From Ophiostoma sp. CBS 140.51 (Eukaryota > Ascomycota > Sordariomycetes > Ophiostomatales > Ophiostomataceae): 64,000 nucleotides of DNA. Shown here piece by piece: positions 46,601-57,712 of this stretch. The DNA lies in contig JANSLP010000168.1 of NCBI GenBank assembly GCA_029298735.1, positions 1-64,000 on the forward strand. Direction: 5' to 3'. Every line of letters begins with the position of its first letter. The stretch's first letter is position 1. The notes under the pieces were generated by a model. It saw only the letters and a list, made by a program, of their open reading frames with translations, made no database searches and was not told the DNA's origin. Made by a program: the position numbers and the translations under genes.

Positions 46601-48096
46601 CGGAGGTAGAAATGACAAGACAGAACAGACACACAGCATAGCTCTGTGCCTGGTTGTCATATCTTCGTGATCTTATCCCACTCTTGTGCCTGCATTTCAA
46701 ATTTCGTTCAAGCTTGTGTGTCCCCAGTCCCCTTCTTTGAGCCTCCTTGTCCTTCACAACTATTGCTGTAGTGTAGCTGTGCATCGTGAGAATCAGGTCT
46801 TGTTTGACCTGACTCGGCAGCCGGGCCGATATATTTGCCACAAGAGAAGACAGAAGACACGTCGAGCAGCAAAATAAAAGAATTCACGACATCTATCCAC
46901 CCACGGAAGACAACATGATGTATTTTGCACATGCCCACTGACCAATAAACCGCGGCAGAACGGACACACGAGGCTGTGTGCATTGGCTGGATTGGGTTTT
47001 CTTGTCGCACTTCATTTTTGTTTTCTTTTTTACCTGTGTCTTTCTTTACTGCTTCCTATTCTTTCCGGAGAACGGAGTGCGACGCGAATGCTATCAGAAA
47101 GGGGAGATAGGCCTGAATTTTACAGTGTCAGAGTGTGCCCATCCCACAGCAGGAGTGACCCCGCACTGTCTTGACGTCGTTTTGTGTGGATTGGCAGGCG
47201 CATGCTGCGTTTTCCTTTCGCTGCCATTCGTCCATTTCAGCGCCCACGCGGCACTCTGTGCCCGCCCAGCACGAGTATACAAGCACTAGTCGACCACTAG
47301 CCAAAGGCGGTGTGCAGTGGGCAGTCACCCCGCGCTGCAGAATCGCAGGAGAGACGGGACTAAAAAAAAAAGGGAAGGAGGGGCGATTTTTTTTTTCTTG
47401 TGAAAGCGACGCCGGGCCAGAAAAAAAACATCGAGCGTCACAATAATAACACAAAGAGACGGGAAGGACAGGAGAAAAAGTCCTTACTACCAACCCCCAT
47501 TGCTTGCTACAAAATATATATTTTTTCACTTGATTTTTTCTGCAAGCTGATGTGGCACGGCATGCGAACAATCTGTTGGTGTCGATTTTGTATTTTCTTG
47601 ACATATCAGGCCTCAATTGCTTAATTGCTAACTGGCAAGGTCAAACAAACCTCCCAATTTGAACGACGACAGGCGTCCAGCTGTCCGTCGATCGCACCTG
47701 CCTTGCTGCCCTCTTTCTTTCTTTTGCTTCTGACCGTAGTCCCACCTATGTCTCTAATTCGACTTATAATAGCTTCGGTCGGTCTTTCCCCAGTTTAGTC
47801 TTGCGCTCGCCTGCCTTTCGCCTCTCTTGCCTCTTTTTTCGCCCTTATTTTTTCCTTTGCTTTTCTGCTCTTTCCTCCCCGAACTCCATCGCCTTCAACC
47901 CTAACGCGCCCCTCTCCAATACTGCCCCATTCCCCCGTGCCTTCCCTCGCTGATATTCTGTCGGTGGCTCCTTTTCACTTGTGAGCGAATGAGTCTATTA
48001 TTGTGACAGTGGCCCTCAGTCCCCATTGCGCCTACCTTTGCGCCCTTGTGTTGTTTCTGTCTCTCAACCTCTGTGTATTTCTGCTCTCCTGTCTTC

Positions 48097-48103
48097 TGAC
48101 TCA
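48097..48103 (+). promoter_or_regulatory. TGACTCA box (Gcn4/CpcA-type response element)
   Basis: A perfect TGACTCA lies 315 nt upstream of the DAHP synthase ATG, inside the pyrimidine-rich leader or promoter. This heptamer is the established target of the bZIP activator Gcn4/CPC-1/CpcA of general amino-acid control, and aromatic biosynthesis genes are classical targets. Function here is inferred from the match and context. Confidence 0.6.
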
Positions 48104-48418
48104 CACCACGTCTTGTCGGTACCCCTTGTCCCGTTCCTCCCGCCGTGCCGCCGTTGCTTCCTTTCCCCTTCCTTTTCGTCTATTAAGCCAATTTACAAGC
48201 GCCAATTCATTTTTTACACCAAGCTGGCTCGCCATCCTTTAATACCACCGCCTCGTCCGCCACTGCTGCGTCGAGTCTTGTCATCTTCATATTATTCCCC
48301 GTCTTCATCCAACCACCGTTGTTGCCCAGCACGAGTTTCAATTTCCCTCCGAAACTTCTCCCAAACCTTACGATCTTCCTTTGGATATATTCCCGATTCA
48401 ATCGCCATAGCCAACAAA

Positions 48419-49635
48419 ATGCCTGGACGTGACGCTTCCCCGCTCGTGGTCGACAACTTGAGAGGTAAGGCTTTGATTGCCCGTGAATTTGCTTGATGTT
48501 TATTCCCGTGTCCGAGCTTCTCACTAACACGCCTACTCCTCCAGTTCTTGGCCAGGACCCCCTCATCCCGCCAGACCTGCTGATCTCCGAGATCCCCATC
48601 ACCGAAGCTGCCGTCGAGACTGTCGTTAAGGGCCGTAAGGATGCCGTTAACATTATCATGGGCCGCAGCGACCGCCTGCTGGTGATTGTCGGCCCCTGCT
48701 CGATCCACGACCCTGCTACTGCCATTGAGTACCGCGACCGCCTGGCCGGGCTCGCCACGACGCTCCAGGACGACCTCTGCATCGTCATGCGCGCCTACCT
48801 CGAGAAGCCCCGTACCACCGTCGGCTGGAAGGGCCTGATCAACGACCCGGATATCGACTCGACCTTCAAGATCAACAAGGGCCTACGTGTCTCGCGCCAG
48901 CTCTTCTGCGACCTGACCAGCGGTGGAATGCCCATCGCCACTGAGATGCTCGACACCATCTCGCCCCAGTTCCTCGCCGATTTCATCTCGGTGGGCGCTA
49001 TCGGCGCCCGCACGACGGAGAGCCAACTGCACCGCGAGCTGGCGTCTGGTCTCTCGTTCCCCGTCGGCTTCAAGAACGGCACCGACGGCAACCTAGGCGT
49101 CGCTATTGACGCCATTGGCGCGGCTGCTGCCCGCCACCACTTTATGGGTGTTACGAAGCAGGGTCTGGCCGCTATTACGCGTACGTCTGGCAACGAGCAC
49201 GGCTTCGTCATTCTCCGTGGCGGTACCCACGGCCCTAACTACTCCAAGGAGCACATCCAGGACGCCAAGGCGGTTCTGGAGAAGAAGGGCCAGAAGCTGG
49301 CGATTATGGTGGACTGCTCACACGGCAACTCCAACAAGGATCACCGCAACCAGCCCAAGGTCGCCGCTACCGTCGCTGCCCAGCTGCGCGAGGGGGAGAA
49401 GGCCATTATTGGTGTCATGATCGAGTCTAACATTGGCGAAGGCAACCAGAAGGTCCCTGCCGAGGGTGCCGCTGCCCTGAAGAAGGGTGTCAGCATCACT
49501 GACGCCTGCATTGACTGGGAGTCGACCGTCACTGTCCTGAACGACCTGGCCGCGGCTGTCCGCGAGCGGAGAGAGATCCACACCGGTGCCGCCCATGCCG
49601 CGACGCCTAAGACGACGCTTCTCGAGGAGGAGTAA
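48419..49635 (+). CDS. 3-deoxy-7-phosphoheptulonate (DAHP) synthase, class I
   Basis: Two exons, 48419-48464 and 48545-49635 (80-nt intron, GTAAGG donor, CACTAAC branch, CTCCAG acceptor), giving 378 residues. The enzyme condenses phosphoenolpyruvate with erythrose 4-phosphate, the first step of the shikimate pathway to Phe, Tyr and Trp, in the cytosol. Seen: the active-site GPCSIHD from residue 65, RAYLEKPRTTVGWKGLINDP, GARTTESQLHRELASGLSFP, GFKNGTDG, and the metal/substrate motif MVDCSHGNSNKDH. The length matches Aro3/Aro4-type enzymes, which are feedback-inhibited by Phe or Tyr; which one applies here cannot be read from sequence alone. The first exon is only 46 nt (MPGRDASPLVVDNLR). Confidence 0.95.
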
Positions 49636-50141
49636 GAGACGAGAAGAATGTCAAGCTAGAATATCACGATACCAAAAAGGAGGATAGAACACAAAAAACA
49701 CAACACCACACACATGGGATGTATGCATTATCTGGGAAGGAAACTAAAAAAAATGAGACCAAAACAATATTGATGGGGTATTTTTTATTTAAGCGGTTTT
49801 ACGGGACAAATAAGTCAAATAAATATTTACAGTTTTCGCAATATGTCGGCATCCTGCGGTGAGTTCGGCCTCGATCTCTTGTTGGAGTTTATTTAGTCCC
49901 AGGTGTTCTTGCTCTTGTGTCGTCATGTACGACTGGCGTTATTTGTCTAGGATTTAACATAGAGAGCCTCTTTAGATGACCATATCAGTCACTCGTTCAA
50001 CACCAATACATACACTCATTTCACGCAGTGCACAATATAAACCGACGGTACTTGGAAAACAATATCCAATCGTGTTGCCAAATGCGTGCTATAAAATTGA
50101 AACGGTGAACTCCAACAACTATCCTTCCAGTCACACCCAGC
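49636..50141. other. Intergenic region between converging genes
   Basis: 3' flanks of DAHP synthase and of the minus-strand membrane-protein gene. AT-rich at 49,740-49,840. An AGAGCCTCTT element occurs at 49963-49972. No gene is seen. Confidence 0.45.
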
Positions 50142-50851
50142 CTAATCCGCACTGCCGCCTAGCGGCGCATACTGTCCGCGCGGCACCTGTGCCGAGGGCG
50201 AGGACAACGGGCTCCTAAGGTTGCTTCCAATACCGCTGTGCCCGGGACCGCCGTGGCGACCGCTAATGCCAATTGTCGCCAACAGCCGCTGGAAGATGTT
50301 GCCATTGCCGTCACTCCCGCTGTTGTGTCCACCGCCCCCGCCCAGAAGCGGCGCCCGCGTGTTGCCCGCTGCATCCTTGAGGTGCAGAGCACGCTGCACA
50401 GCTGTCCATCCCAGCAGGCCCGCCGTGCCGAGAAGGAAGCACCACACAATAATCTGGTCTTTGCGGCTGTCGCGCTGGAAGCACATGGCCACGACGTCTT
50501 TTTCCTCGGCGCCCTTGCAGATGGGCAAGTTGTAATCGAGGCAGAAGGCGCGGTTGCACTGGGTGCAGGATGACGAGCTGGCGCGGTTCTGAAGAGAATT
50601 GGCGACGTCCGCAGCGGCATTTCGCGACGAAGGGGGCGGGTTGCCATTGACAGGTTTAGCGTGCTGCGGGCCGAGAGGGATAATTGTGCTGTTGGTGAAG
50701 CAGGTGCATTTACAGAATGTCGGGGCGGCTATCAAAAGGTCAGCAGTGGTTCTTGAAAGGATCTCAAACGGCCAGAAAAGAACATACAGAAAGCAGATGC
50801 CAAAGCAAGGAAGAGGCTCAGCGCCGCGACGATTCGCTGTATTCGCGCCAT
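50142..50851 (-). CDS. Secretory-pathway membrane protein with Cys-rich domain, unknown function
   Basis: Two exons, 50851-50788 and 50728-50142 (59-nt intron, GTATGT donor, TGATAG acceptor), giving 216 residues. The first ~21 residues (MARIQRIVAALSLFLALASAF) form a signal peptide. Next is a Cys-rich lumenal segment (FCKCTCFTNST, then SCTQCNRAFCLDYNLPICKG and a Cys in VAMCFQRDSRKD) and one transmembrane helix (QIIVWCFLLGTAGLLGWTAV). The Gly-rich cytoplasmic tail ends in QYAPLGGSAD. The architecture looks like a type I membrane protein of the fungal secretory or vacuolar system. I recall similar conserved uncharacterised proteins in sordariomycetes but no assigned function. It is divergent with mL50. 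Confidence 0.75.
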
Positions 50852-51344
50852 GATGTGGAGTGTGTGGATGTGTGAGTAAACGATGTCGCAAGTATTGGAT
50901 GTCACAAGTATTGGATGTCACAAGTATTGGATGTCGCAAGTATCAATACACGCAGTCGCTAACGCTGGTCGTCGTCGTTCGTCGTTCTGGCGATGGTTAT
51001 CGAGTATGTAAGAGGTTGGTTTACGACAACTGTAAGCTTGCTTGTGACGCTGAACCGGGGGTTGACGTTTGGGGAAGCTGGCCGCCTGGGAAAAGTGGAG
51101 CTGTTCCGTCCAATCGTCGAGGCCACACTGTAGCGCCACACTGTACTGTTTGCGGTCGTCTTTTTCTGGCCCTGAATTGGCAACTGGCCAATCACAGGCC
51201 AGAATTGTTTTTTTCGTGCTAAACCTTTGCAGCGAAAAAATCGGGCGACCACGACGAGAGCTCTTCCATCTCGAATTGAAGCTCACGCGGGCGACGACGA
51301 CCACAGATACCTACGGTCCACGGAATCGCCTCACCACCTACACG
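50852..51344. promoter_or_regulatory. Bidirectional promoter region
   Basis: 493 nt between the start codons of two divergent genes, so promoter elements are probably shared. It contains the 16-nt tandem repeat at 50882-50943, close to the minus-strand gene's start, and CA-rich sequence before the mL50 ATG. Confidence 0.55.
50882..50943. repeat. 16-nt tandem repeat in a divergent promoter
   Basis: Three complete units of CAAGTATTGGATGTCR (50889-50904, 50905-50920, 50921-50936) differ only in the last base, with a partial unit on each side (GATGTCG before, CAAGTAT after), about 3.9 units in all. It begins 31 nt upstream of the minus-strand ATG at 50851, so it may lie in the 5' UTR or core promoter. 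Confidence 0.92.
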
Positions 51345-52636
51345 ATGCGCAGAATAGCACGGTTACCGAAGCCGACTGGCGCGGCCGTCGCTGAGTCCAC
51401 AACTGCAGCGCGCACCAGCAGCCGCTGCACTTTCCGATGCCACGCGACAGCAACTCCTTCTTCACACTCACCAAGGCTCTCAACGACCTTCTCCCGGACG
51501 ACCGCCTCCTCGTTCACACCTTCCTCCCTCACACACGGCCGCTATTTTAGCACCTCGGTGGCTCACCGCCAGGCCGACCCAAAACAACCAGCCGAGAACG
51601 ATGCAGCAGCGCCGACCAACGAGGCCACGGCAGATCTCGAGGCTTTGAACGAAGCTGAACAGCAGTTCGAGGAGGCCGATGAGTGGGCCGCCCTCGAGAA
51701 TCAAGTCGATGAGAACGGCCTGGCTATCCCGGGTCCCGTCCAGAGTGCACCCCTGCCTGGCCAGATTGCCGACTCGACATACGTCCCTGCTGAGTCTGGT
51801 GACGGTCTGGAGGAGGTTGGTGGCCTCGACGGCTGGTGGGAGGACAACCAGCACTGGGACCAATCGCTGGAGTTCCGTGGCTTTGGTCCTCGGGATCGCG
51901 TGACGGACCCTGCTGTCCTTGAGGTGCTGGCACGGCAGGCTGTGGCGGAGGCCCTGGCCGTTCAGTCCCAGAAGAACGCAGAATTGTTGACGAGCACGTC
52001 CTGGTCGCGCGGCAGCGACGGCCCCGCGGCTCTGGCCCTGCAGTTTGAAGTGGACGCCAGCGGCAGCGTCACGGGCGTGCGTGGTGACGTGGCTGGCGTT
52101 GTCAGTGGTCTCCGGGCCGAGGACGCCGCTGAGGATGTGGCTACGCCGGCCGCCGATGAGGCCCAGGCTCTCGTTGCCTCGTGGGCCGAGGATGCCAGCT
52201 GGAAGTCCATCTCACTCCATGACGTTGCTGTCAAGTTTGCGGTATGTCGATCACCGCTCTTACAACAAGGCACGCCTTCACAATAGTAAAACAAAAAAGC
52301 TAACTGACAACCCAGATCAACAAGCGCATCCTGCAGCTGACAGGCCACCTGCTGGCCGACGCCCACCTCGTTGAGGCACACACCGTGGGCGACCTGCTGC
52401 GCGTGCTCGTGCGCCCGCCCAAGGCCAAGAAGCTGGCCGAGGAGCTGGCCGTCGACGGTCAGCTGGCAGCACTGCCCAATGTCGCTGTCTACGGCCGTCG
52501 CGTGACGCCCGTTGACAAGCACAAGGCTGTGGGCCGGTGGAAGGTGATTGTGCAGGAGCTGGAGAAACGGAACCTGCCGGTGACGGGCACGGGTGGCTTC
52601 GGCAAGAGCGTCGAGCGCAAGTGGACCTTCTACTAG
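51345..52636 (+). CDS. Mitochondrial large-subunit ribosomal protein mL50
   Basis: Two exons, 51345-52241 and 52316-52636 (74-nt intron, GTATGT donor, CTAACTGAC branch region, CCCAG acceptor), giving 405 residues. The N-terminus (MRRIARLPKPTGAAVAE) is Arg-rich with few acidic residues, a mitochondrial presequence. The middle is acidic and disordered. The conserved C-terminal part reads INKRILQLTGHLLADAHLVE, then LLRVLVRPPKAKKLAEEL, then LPNVAVYGRRVTPVDKHKAV and RKWTFY. I associate this C-terminus with the fungal L50/mL50 family (yeast Mrpl13), a structural component of the mitochondrial large ribosomal subunit. The frame is open further upstream, but the ATG at 51345 starts the presequence. 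Divergent from the membrane-protein gene. Confidence 0.8.
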
Positions 52637-54577
52637 GCTTACTGCCAGATTTTTTCCCTTCTCTCTCCACGTTGTCTCCTTGTATCAATATTCACCAGCT
52701 TATGTCTTCTTTGCGTCACATCATACCTGTATATTCTTCCATTTACACAAAATAAAAACGAATGACATAATCAAACCAGTTCCTTATGTGACCAATCTGT
52801 GTGGGGAATGATATTCTGAGAAGTAGAGTGCTGGCTACGATGTGTTTCTATGTGACTTGCCATGAAATGCCGAGAGCTGGAAAGTGCCGAGAGTTTATTT
52901 CTACGATACCGTACAATTTGCGGAGATATTTCGAAATGATTATGTATTTTGTAAAAGGTTTGTAATTCTGCAGTCCTTGGGATATCCTGATCCCGTTAAT
53001 TGAACATACACATCCTGTTTGGGTGTCAAGCCACGTGGAACAAGCATGTGCCGAGAAATTTGGTGATAGGAGAAGATGACCGTGGGCTTAATACGGGCAT
53101 ACCTGTTGTCATCGTTTGCTACGTCCTACTTAGACAGACAAAATACATGACAGACTCAAAGAACGAGTGTCTCTAAATTATGAGTGGCTGAATAAATGGC
53201 ACCGAGAATACATCTGTAAGTAAAGTTGCGCTCCATTTCCCGAAACTGTACTGTTTTTGGTGTATTGTTTTTGGTATTGAAATAGGGTTCGGTTAAAGAG
53301 AAATGATGCAGGAAGAGCTTACATGCAGACTAGCAGAGACTACGGACAAAAATGAACACGGCCGCCCAGACGAGGGCCAACCCGCAGTCGGCTTAAGAGA
53401 TTGAAACGAGAAGAGATAAAATTATGTGTACATTTCTTTTCTAAAAATTACTATCTTTTGGGCACTCGTTATACATTGAGAGTCTCGTGAGAATAAGTGT
53501 CCTGAAAATAGTGTACACGAACAGCATTCGGAATGATGAGTGAACCTAGTGATATCGGCCGGGTAAAGGAAAAGGAAGCATTGCGCAGCAAAGAGAAAGA
53601 TAAGAAGGGCTTATGGTCGAAATAAGTGAATATTAACCCGGAGAGAAAAAAATTAAAGATGAAAAGATTCAAACAGGAATAAGAAAAGGCGCAACTCTTG
53701 ATCGGTGTTTGTTTTCTTCAGGGGCACAGCGCGACCATGTGCTTCCGCGGAACTTGATCTATGGTGATATCAGCATCCAAATATACGGTAGTGTGGAACG
53801 TCCAGAAACCAAATTGTCCTGTCCAATGATAGGACTGGATTTAACTTTGCAAATTAATTTCTTCCTTGCTTGTGGACGATTTCATCCGCCCGCCACAGAC
53901 AATACAGATGCACGATGTCCCATTTCTTCCCCAGACTCCATTTTGCCTCCCCCCAGATTTAAACATTTAGATTAACCGCCGAAAGAGGGCCACCTTGACC
54001 CAGTCTGTATACACTCTATATACAAAGAGGGTCTGCGGCAGTTGTTAGACTGCAGCCGGTTGCCACATTCTGGGCGTAGACAGTTGGGATGGGATGAAAA
54101 AGACTGACAAATAGTACATCTTATATCAATCAACAATAAACGAGGCACCTAAAAACAACGCACTATAGGCAACAGGAAGGCATACAGTGCATTCTTCAGT
54201 CGATAAAAATACAACATAGGACAGGACTGGCCGCCGGCCGGCACCCGTTTTACCCAGATGAGGAGTGAGGGAGTGAGGATGGCCACTATCGCAGCGGGCA
54301 AGCGAGGATGCGATGGATGGCCGTTGTTTTCTTGTCTCCCGGTTTTGGTATAAGAAGAACAAGAGCTGTCCGGGTTTTGATTCTTGGTCCTCTTTTCCTC
54401 TTCTCTTCTCTCCTCCCTTCCTCTTTTGTTCCTTCTCTTGGCTCCTCTTTTTGTTGTTCTCGTTGCCGTCCAGTATCTAGAGTCTTGAGTGTCACCTCAA
54501 CTCATACAGTCTTTTAAATCCAACTATTTTATTTGTTTATTTTATTTGATTACTTACTATCGTTCCTAACTTCCACC
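52637..54577. other. Gene-free AT-rich region and DUF1996 promoter
   Basis: 52,780-53,700 is AT-rich without coding frames. The last ~250 nt before 54578 are pyrimidine-rich, with TTTATTTGTTTATTTTATTTG just upstream of the start, typical of a fungal leader. No gene, RNA or clear transposon remnant is recognised. Confidence 0.5.
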
Positions 54578-55678
54578 ATGCTCGTCAAGTCACTCATCGC
54601 CGCCGCGGCGTTCCAGCTCGCCGCCGCGCAGGAGCTGATGCGCTTCGGCTGCTCTCAGCTGACCATTGACCGCATCGACCCTCTCGTCAACCCCGGTGAC
54701 CTGCCCTCGGCTCATATGCACCAGATTGTCGGCGGTAACTCCTTCAACGCCTCCATGACCCCCGGCAGCCACGACCCCCCCACCCTGTCGTCGTGCACCT
54801 CATGCACCTACTCGGAGGATTTCTCCAACTACTGGACCGCCAACGTCTACTTCCGCGCCAAGAACGGCACGTTCAAGCGCGTTCCTCAGGTCGCCAACCT
54901 GGGTCTGGGCGTCAAGGCAGGCGCCACAATCTACTACATTCGCGGCTACCAGGCCAGCGCTAAGGTCACGGCCTTTAAGCCCGGCTTCCGTATGATTGTC
55001 GGTGATGCTATGAACCGCAAGGCCAGCGCTGTGCCCCGTGGTCTGTGCTTCCGCTGCGAGACCAACATGCAGCAGAGTCCCTTCGGTGGTGCCCCTTGCA
55101 CGGGGTCTGATGTTCCCGGCTTCCCCAAGAGCCCCTGCGGTGGCGGCTGGCGTGTCACTGTCACCTTCCCGTCGTGCTGGGACGGCAAGAACACCGACAG
55201 CCCCGACCACAAGTCGCACATTGCGTACCCTGCCTCGGGCACGTTTGAGAGCGGCGGTGCCTGCCCGTCGACGCACCCCGTCAAGATCCCCCAGGTCATG
55301 TACGAGGTCATGTTCGACACGCGTCAGTTCAACAACAAGGCCGACTGGCCCGAGGATGGCAGCCAGCCCTTCTTCTGGAGCATGGGCGACAAGACCGGCT
55401 ACGGCATCCACGGCGACTACCTATTTGGCTGGAAGGGCGATGCTCTGCAAAAGGCCATGGACTCCAAGTGTGCCGGTGACAACTGCGCTGCTCTGACGCG
55501 CCAGGCCAACAACAAGGCTGTGGCATGCACCAAGAACCAGATGGCCCACGAAAACATTGGTGACGACAAGTGTAAGTACATCGTGTGGAAGCGAGGAAAG
55601 AAAGTTAAAATTAAAACCGGATGCTAATATATTCCAGGGCTCGCTGATCTGCCCGGCATCGACCCCGCCACCTACTAA
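54578..55678 (+). CDS. DUF1996 secreted protein
   Basis: Two exons, 54578-55571 and 55638-55678 (66-nt intron, GTAAGT donor, GCTAATA branch, CCAG acceptor), giving 344 residues. The last exon adds only WLADLPGIDPATY. A signal peptide (MLVKSLIAAAAFQLAAAQ) is followed by the family opening ELMRFGCSQLTIDRIDPLVN with PGDLPSAHMHQIVGG. Later come CFRCETNMQQSPFGG, CGGGWRVTVTFPSCWDGKN and DSPDHKSHIAYP, all hallmarks of DUF1996, together with many Cys likely forming disulphides. The family is secreted or cell-wall associated in fungi, sometimes fused to WSC domains, which are absent here. Biochemical function is not established. The codon bias is very strong, suggesting high expression. Confidence 0.93.
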
Positions 55679-56608
55679 ACGTTGGAAGATGGACGGTCTT
55701 CTCAGGGCGAAGAGGCTCCTTCTGAAAGTATATCAATGTGTTGGTCTAGGTCACGGAGTGGTGTTTGAAGCGAATGCGTTCTTTCGTAAATCTCATAGTC
55801 ATTTGACCCTACTTTACTATTTATTTCATTACTCTCTCATATCCTCCTCGTACGTCAAGATGCTTCCTGCCAGAATCTTTTACAATAGATTGAGATATTC
55901 TGTGACATGGTTACAGATACGATAGAAGCACAATACGGCGTCAGTTAGCCACTACTGCCCACCTTCATCACTGCCGAGTTTTTGCACTGACTCTCTGACC
56001 TCCGGTCAGATGGACATTTTGATTTATAGATTGCAATCCCGGGTAAACGTCGTCGGCTCGTCGTTGCTTGTTTCTTTGCGTCACTCCATCGCCCTTAACC
56101 GGCTAATATGGCTTACACCCCAAAATAGAAGCTGCAGGAAGGAGACGAGCCGACAGCCGGCAATAGACAATGGCTAGTGTGGTGGGTGCAATGAAAAGGG
56201 AGCTGCGTGTAAGACGAAGTTATCACGTGGAGTTATATCAGTGACGAATATTGCAGTTTGTGGAAGTTGTAATGTAATCATGTATATTTATGATAAGTGT
56301 ATGGCCTCCTTGTATCCAAACCCAGTATCCGAACTAAGCCGAAACGAAAAGAAAAGAAAAGAACGAGCTGTGAAAGCAGTAAAAGATAATGCAAATGAGC
56401 AGAAAACATTGTAAGAACAGAAAAAAACGGTGCGTCATCTTTAGACGTCTTGTGTAGTGGCGTAGTGTCCCGCCTTTTTATGAAAAATAACGCCGTAAAA
56501 GCAAAATAAAACAAAGCGTCCTATACAAAAGAAAGAGATGTAAGAAAAAATCTCAACAACGGACGACTATAGCTGTCTCTTCCGAGCAAACCGCGGCGAC
56601 ATGTTGTC
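55679..56608. other. Intergenic region between converging genes
   Basis: 3' flanks of the DUF1996 gene and the minus-strand transporter. AT-rich with A-rich stretches near 56,340-56,420 and 56,480-56,560. No gene or repeat is recognised. Confidence 0.45.
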
Positions 56609-57712
56609 CTACCGCCTTGTCTTGGCGCCCAGCTCGACCACACTATACCACGCGGCGCCGATGAGGGCCACGAGCATGCCCAGACCGTTGGCCAGGCCGA
56701 CCTTGACGCCAAACATGGTGATGCCCAGCAGGACCGTGATGCTCTGCTTGACGTTGCCGCAAACAGTCATAGTCAATGCGCCCGTCTGGCGGTTGGTGGA
56801 GAAGGAGGAGATGTTGAGGGCAAAGGCGAGGGCACCGTTGCCGGCCAGGGCCAGGGCCATGTGCGGGGAAATGGGAATGTTTGTGAAGCCGCTGGTGATG
56901 CTGGAGATCTCGCCCGTCAGCAGAGCGCAAATCAGGGCCTGGCCGCAGGCGAGTGGGGACATGCGCAGCAACGACTCGAGCGGCGAGAGGGCGAGGGGAC
57001 CCGTCATGATGCGGTTCGTGGCCACCGTCTTGACGGACGCGAGGACGACGCCCAAGAATGTCAGAATAAACCCGGCAGCAGTGAAATAGTAGTCGCCGTA
57101 CGTGGCGAGGCCGACACCGCAAACTACGGGGATCAGCGAGAGGTAGGTTTTCGTGGAGTAGGTCCGGTTGTAGCGCAGGCGGTAGATGAGGACGGTGAAG
57201 ACAGGGCAGGTCGAGCGCATAATCTGGTGGAAGGGGATCGAGACCATGGCGAGCGAGACGTTGGAGACGGCAATGTTGATGGTGAAGAGCACCGAGAAGG
57301 CCAGGAGCACCGACTCGTCACGGCGCGACAGCTCGGAGCGCTTCACCAGCCCGCGCAGCTCCAGGATGTAGCAGCCAATGGACGCAGAGCCGGCGTGGAT
57401 AGCAGTCAGCAGCCATGGGTAGGCAAACTTGCCAAGGATGCTCTTATTGTACAGAGTGAGGGCGACGTTGCAGGCAAAGTAGGCGGAGAGGTACGCATAC
57501 TTTGTCGCGGCGGACACGGTGTACTCGGCCTCAGCACCAGAGGAGGCGGCGTTCTTGGTGTTCAGACTGTCCAAGTTGTTGAGCTTGTTCTCAATGCCGC
57601 TGCCGACGTTGCTCGTGGGCAGTAACGGTCCGCTACGGCCCTTATCCCAGTTGACGTTGGAGCCATTGCTGCCGCCATTGAGCTGGGCCTCGACGTCCTC
57701 GGGACGGCCCAT
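56609..57712 (-). CDS. TPT/nucleotide-sugar transporter family membrane protein
   Basis: Single-exon 367-residue protein from ATG at 57712 to the stop at 56609. It belongs to the drug/metabolite transporter superfamily, triose-phosphate/nucleotide-sugar branch, and probably exchanges a sugar nucleotide or phosphosugar across the Golgi or ER membrane. The first ~70 residues are hydrophilic and cytosolic; about ten hydrophobic helices follow. Family-like segments include YAYLSAYFACNVALTLYNKS (the NK-type motif of the branch), HQIMRSTCPVFTVLIYR, VCGVGLATYGDYYFTAAGFI, and NISSFSTNRQTGALTMTVCG with KQSITVLLGI. The C-terminus ends LGAKTRR. Substrate cannot be assigned. Confidence 0.88.
   Translation of the reverse strand: MGRPEDVEAQLNGGSNGSNVNWDKGRSGPLLPTSNVGSGIENKLNNLDSLNTKNAASSGAEAEYTVSAATKYAYLSAYFACNVALTLYNKSILGKFAYPWLLTAIHAGSASIGCYILELRGLVKRSELSRRDESVLLAFSVLFTINIAVSNVSLAMVSIPFHQIMRSTCPVFTVLIYRLRYNRTYSTKTYLSLIPVVCGVGLATYGDYYFTAAGFILTFLGVVLASVKTVATNRIMTGPLALSPLESLLRMSPLACGQALICALLTGEISSITSGFTNIPISPHMALALAGNGALAFALNISSFSTNRQTGALTMTVCGNVKQSITVLLGITMFGVKVGLANGLGMLVALIGAAWYSVVELGAKTRR

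Larger units (their letters stand above)
43311..48418. other. 5.1-kb gene-poor region
   Basis: Upstream regions of the minus-strand gene starting at 43310 and of the DAHP synthase gene. No coding frame is convincing. 45,730-46,600 is AT-rich. 47,680-48,418 is strongly C/T-rich on the plus strand and is probably the promoter/leader of DAHP synthase. A nine-G run lies at 45,454-45,462. The second copy of the short A-box-like motif is at 43586-43622. Confidence 0.5.
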
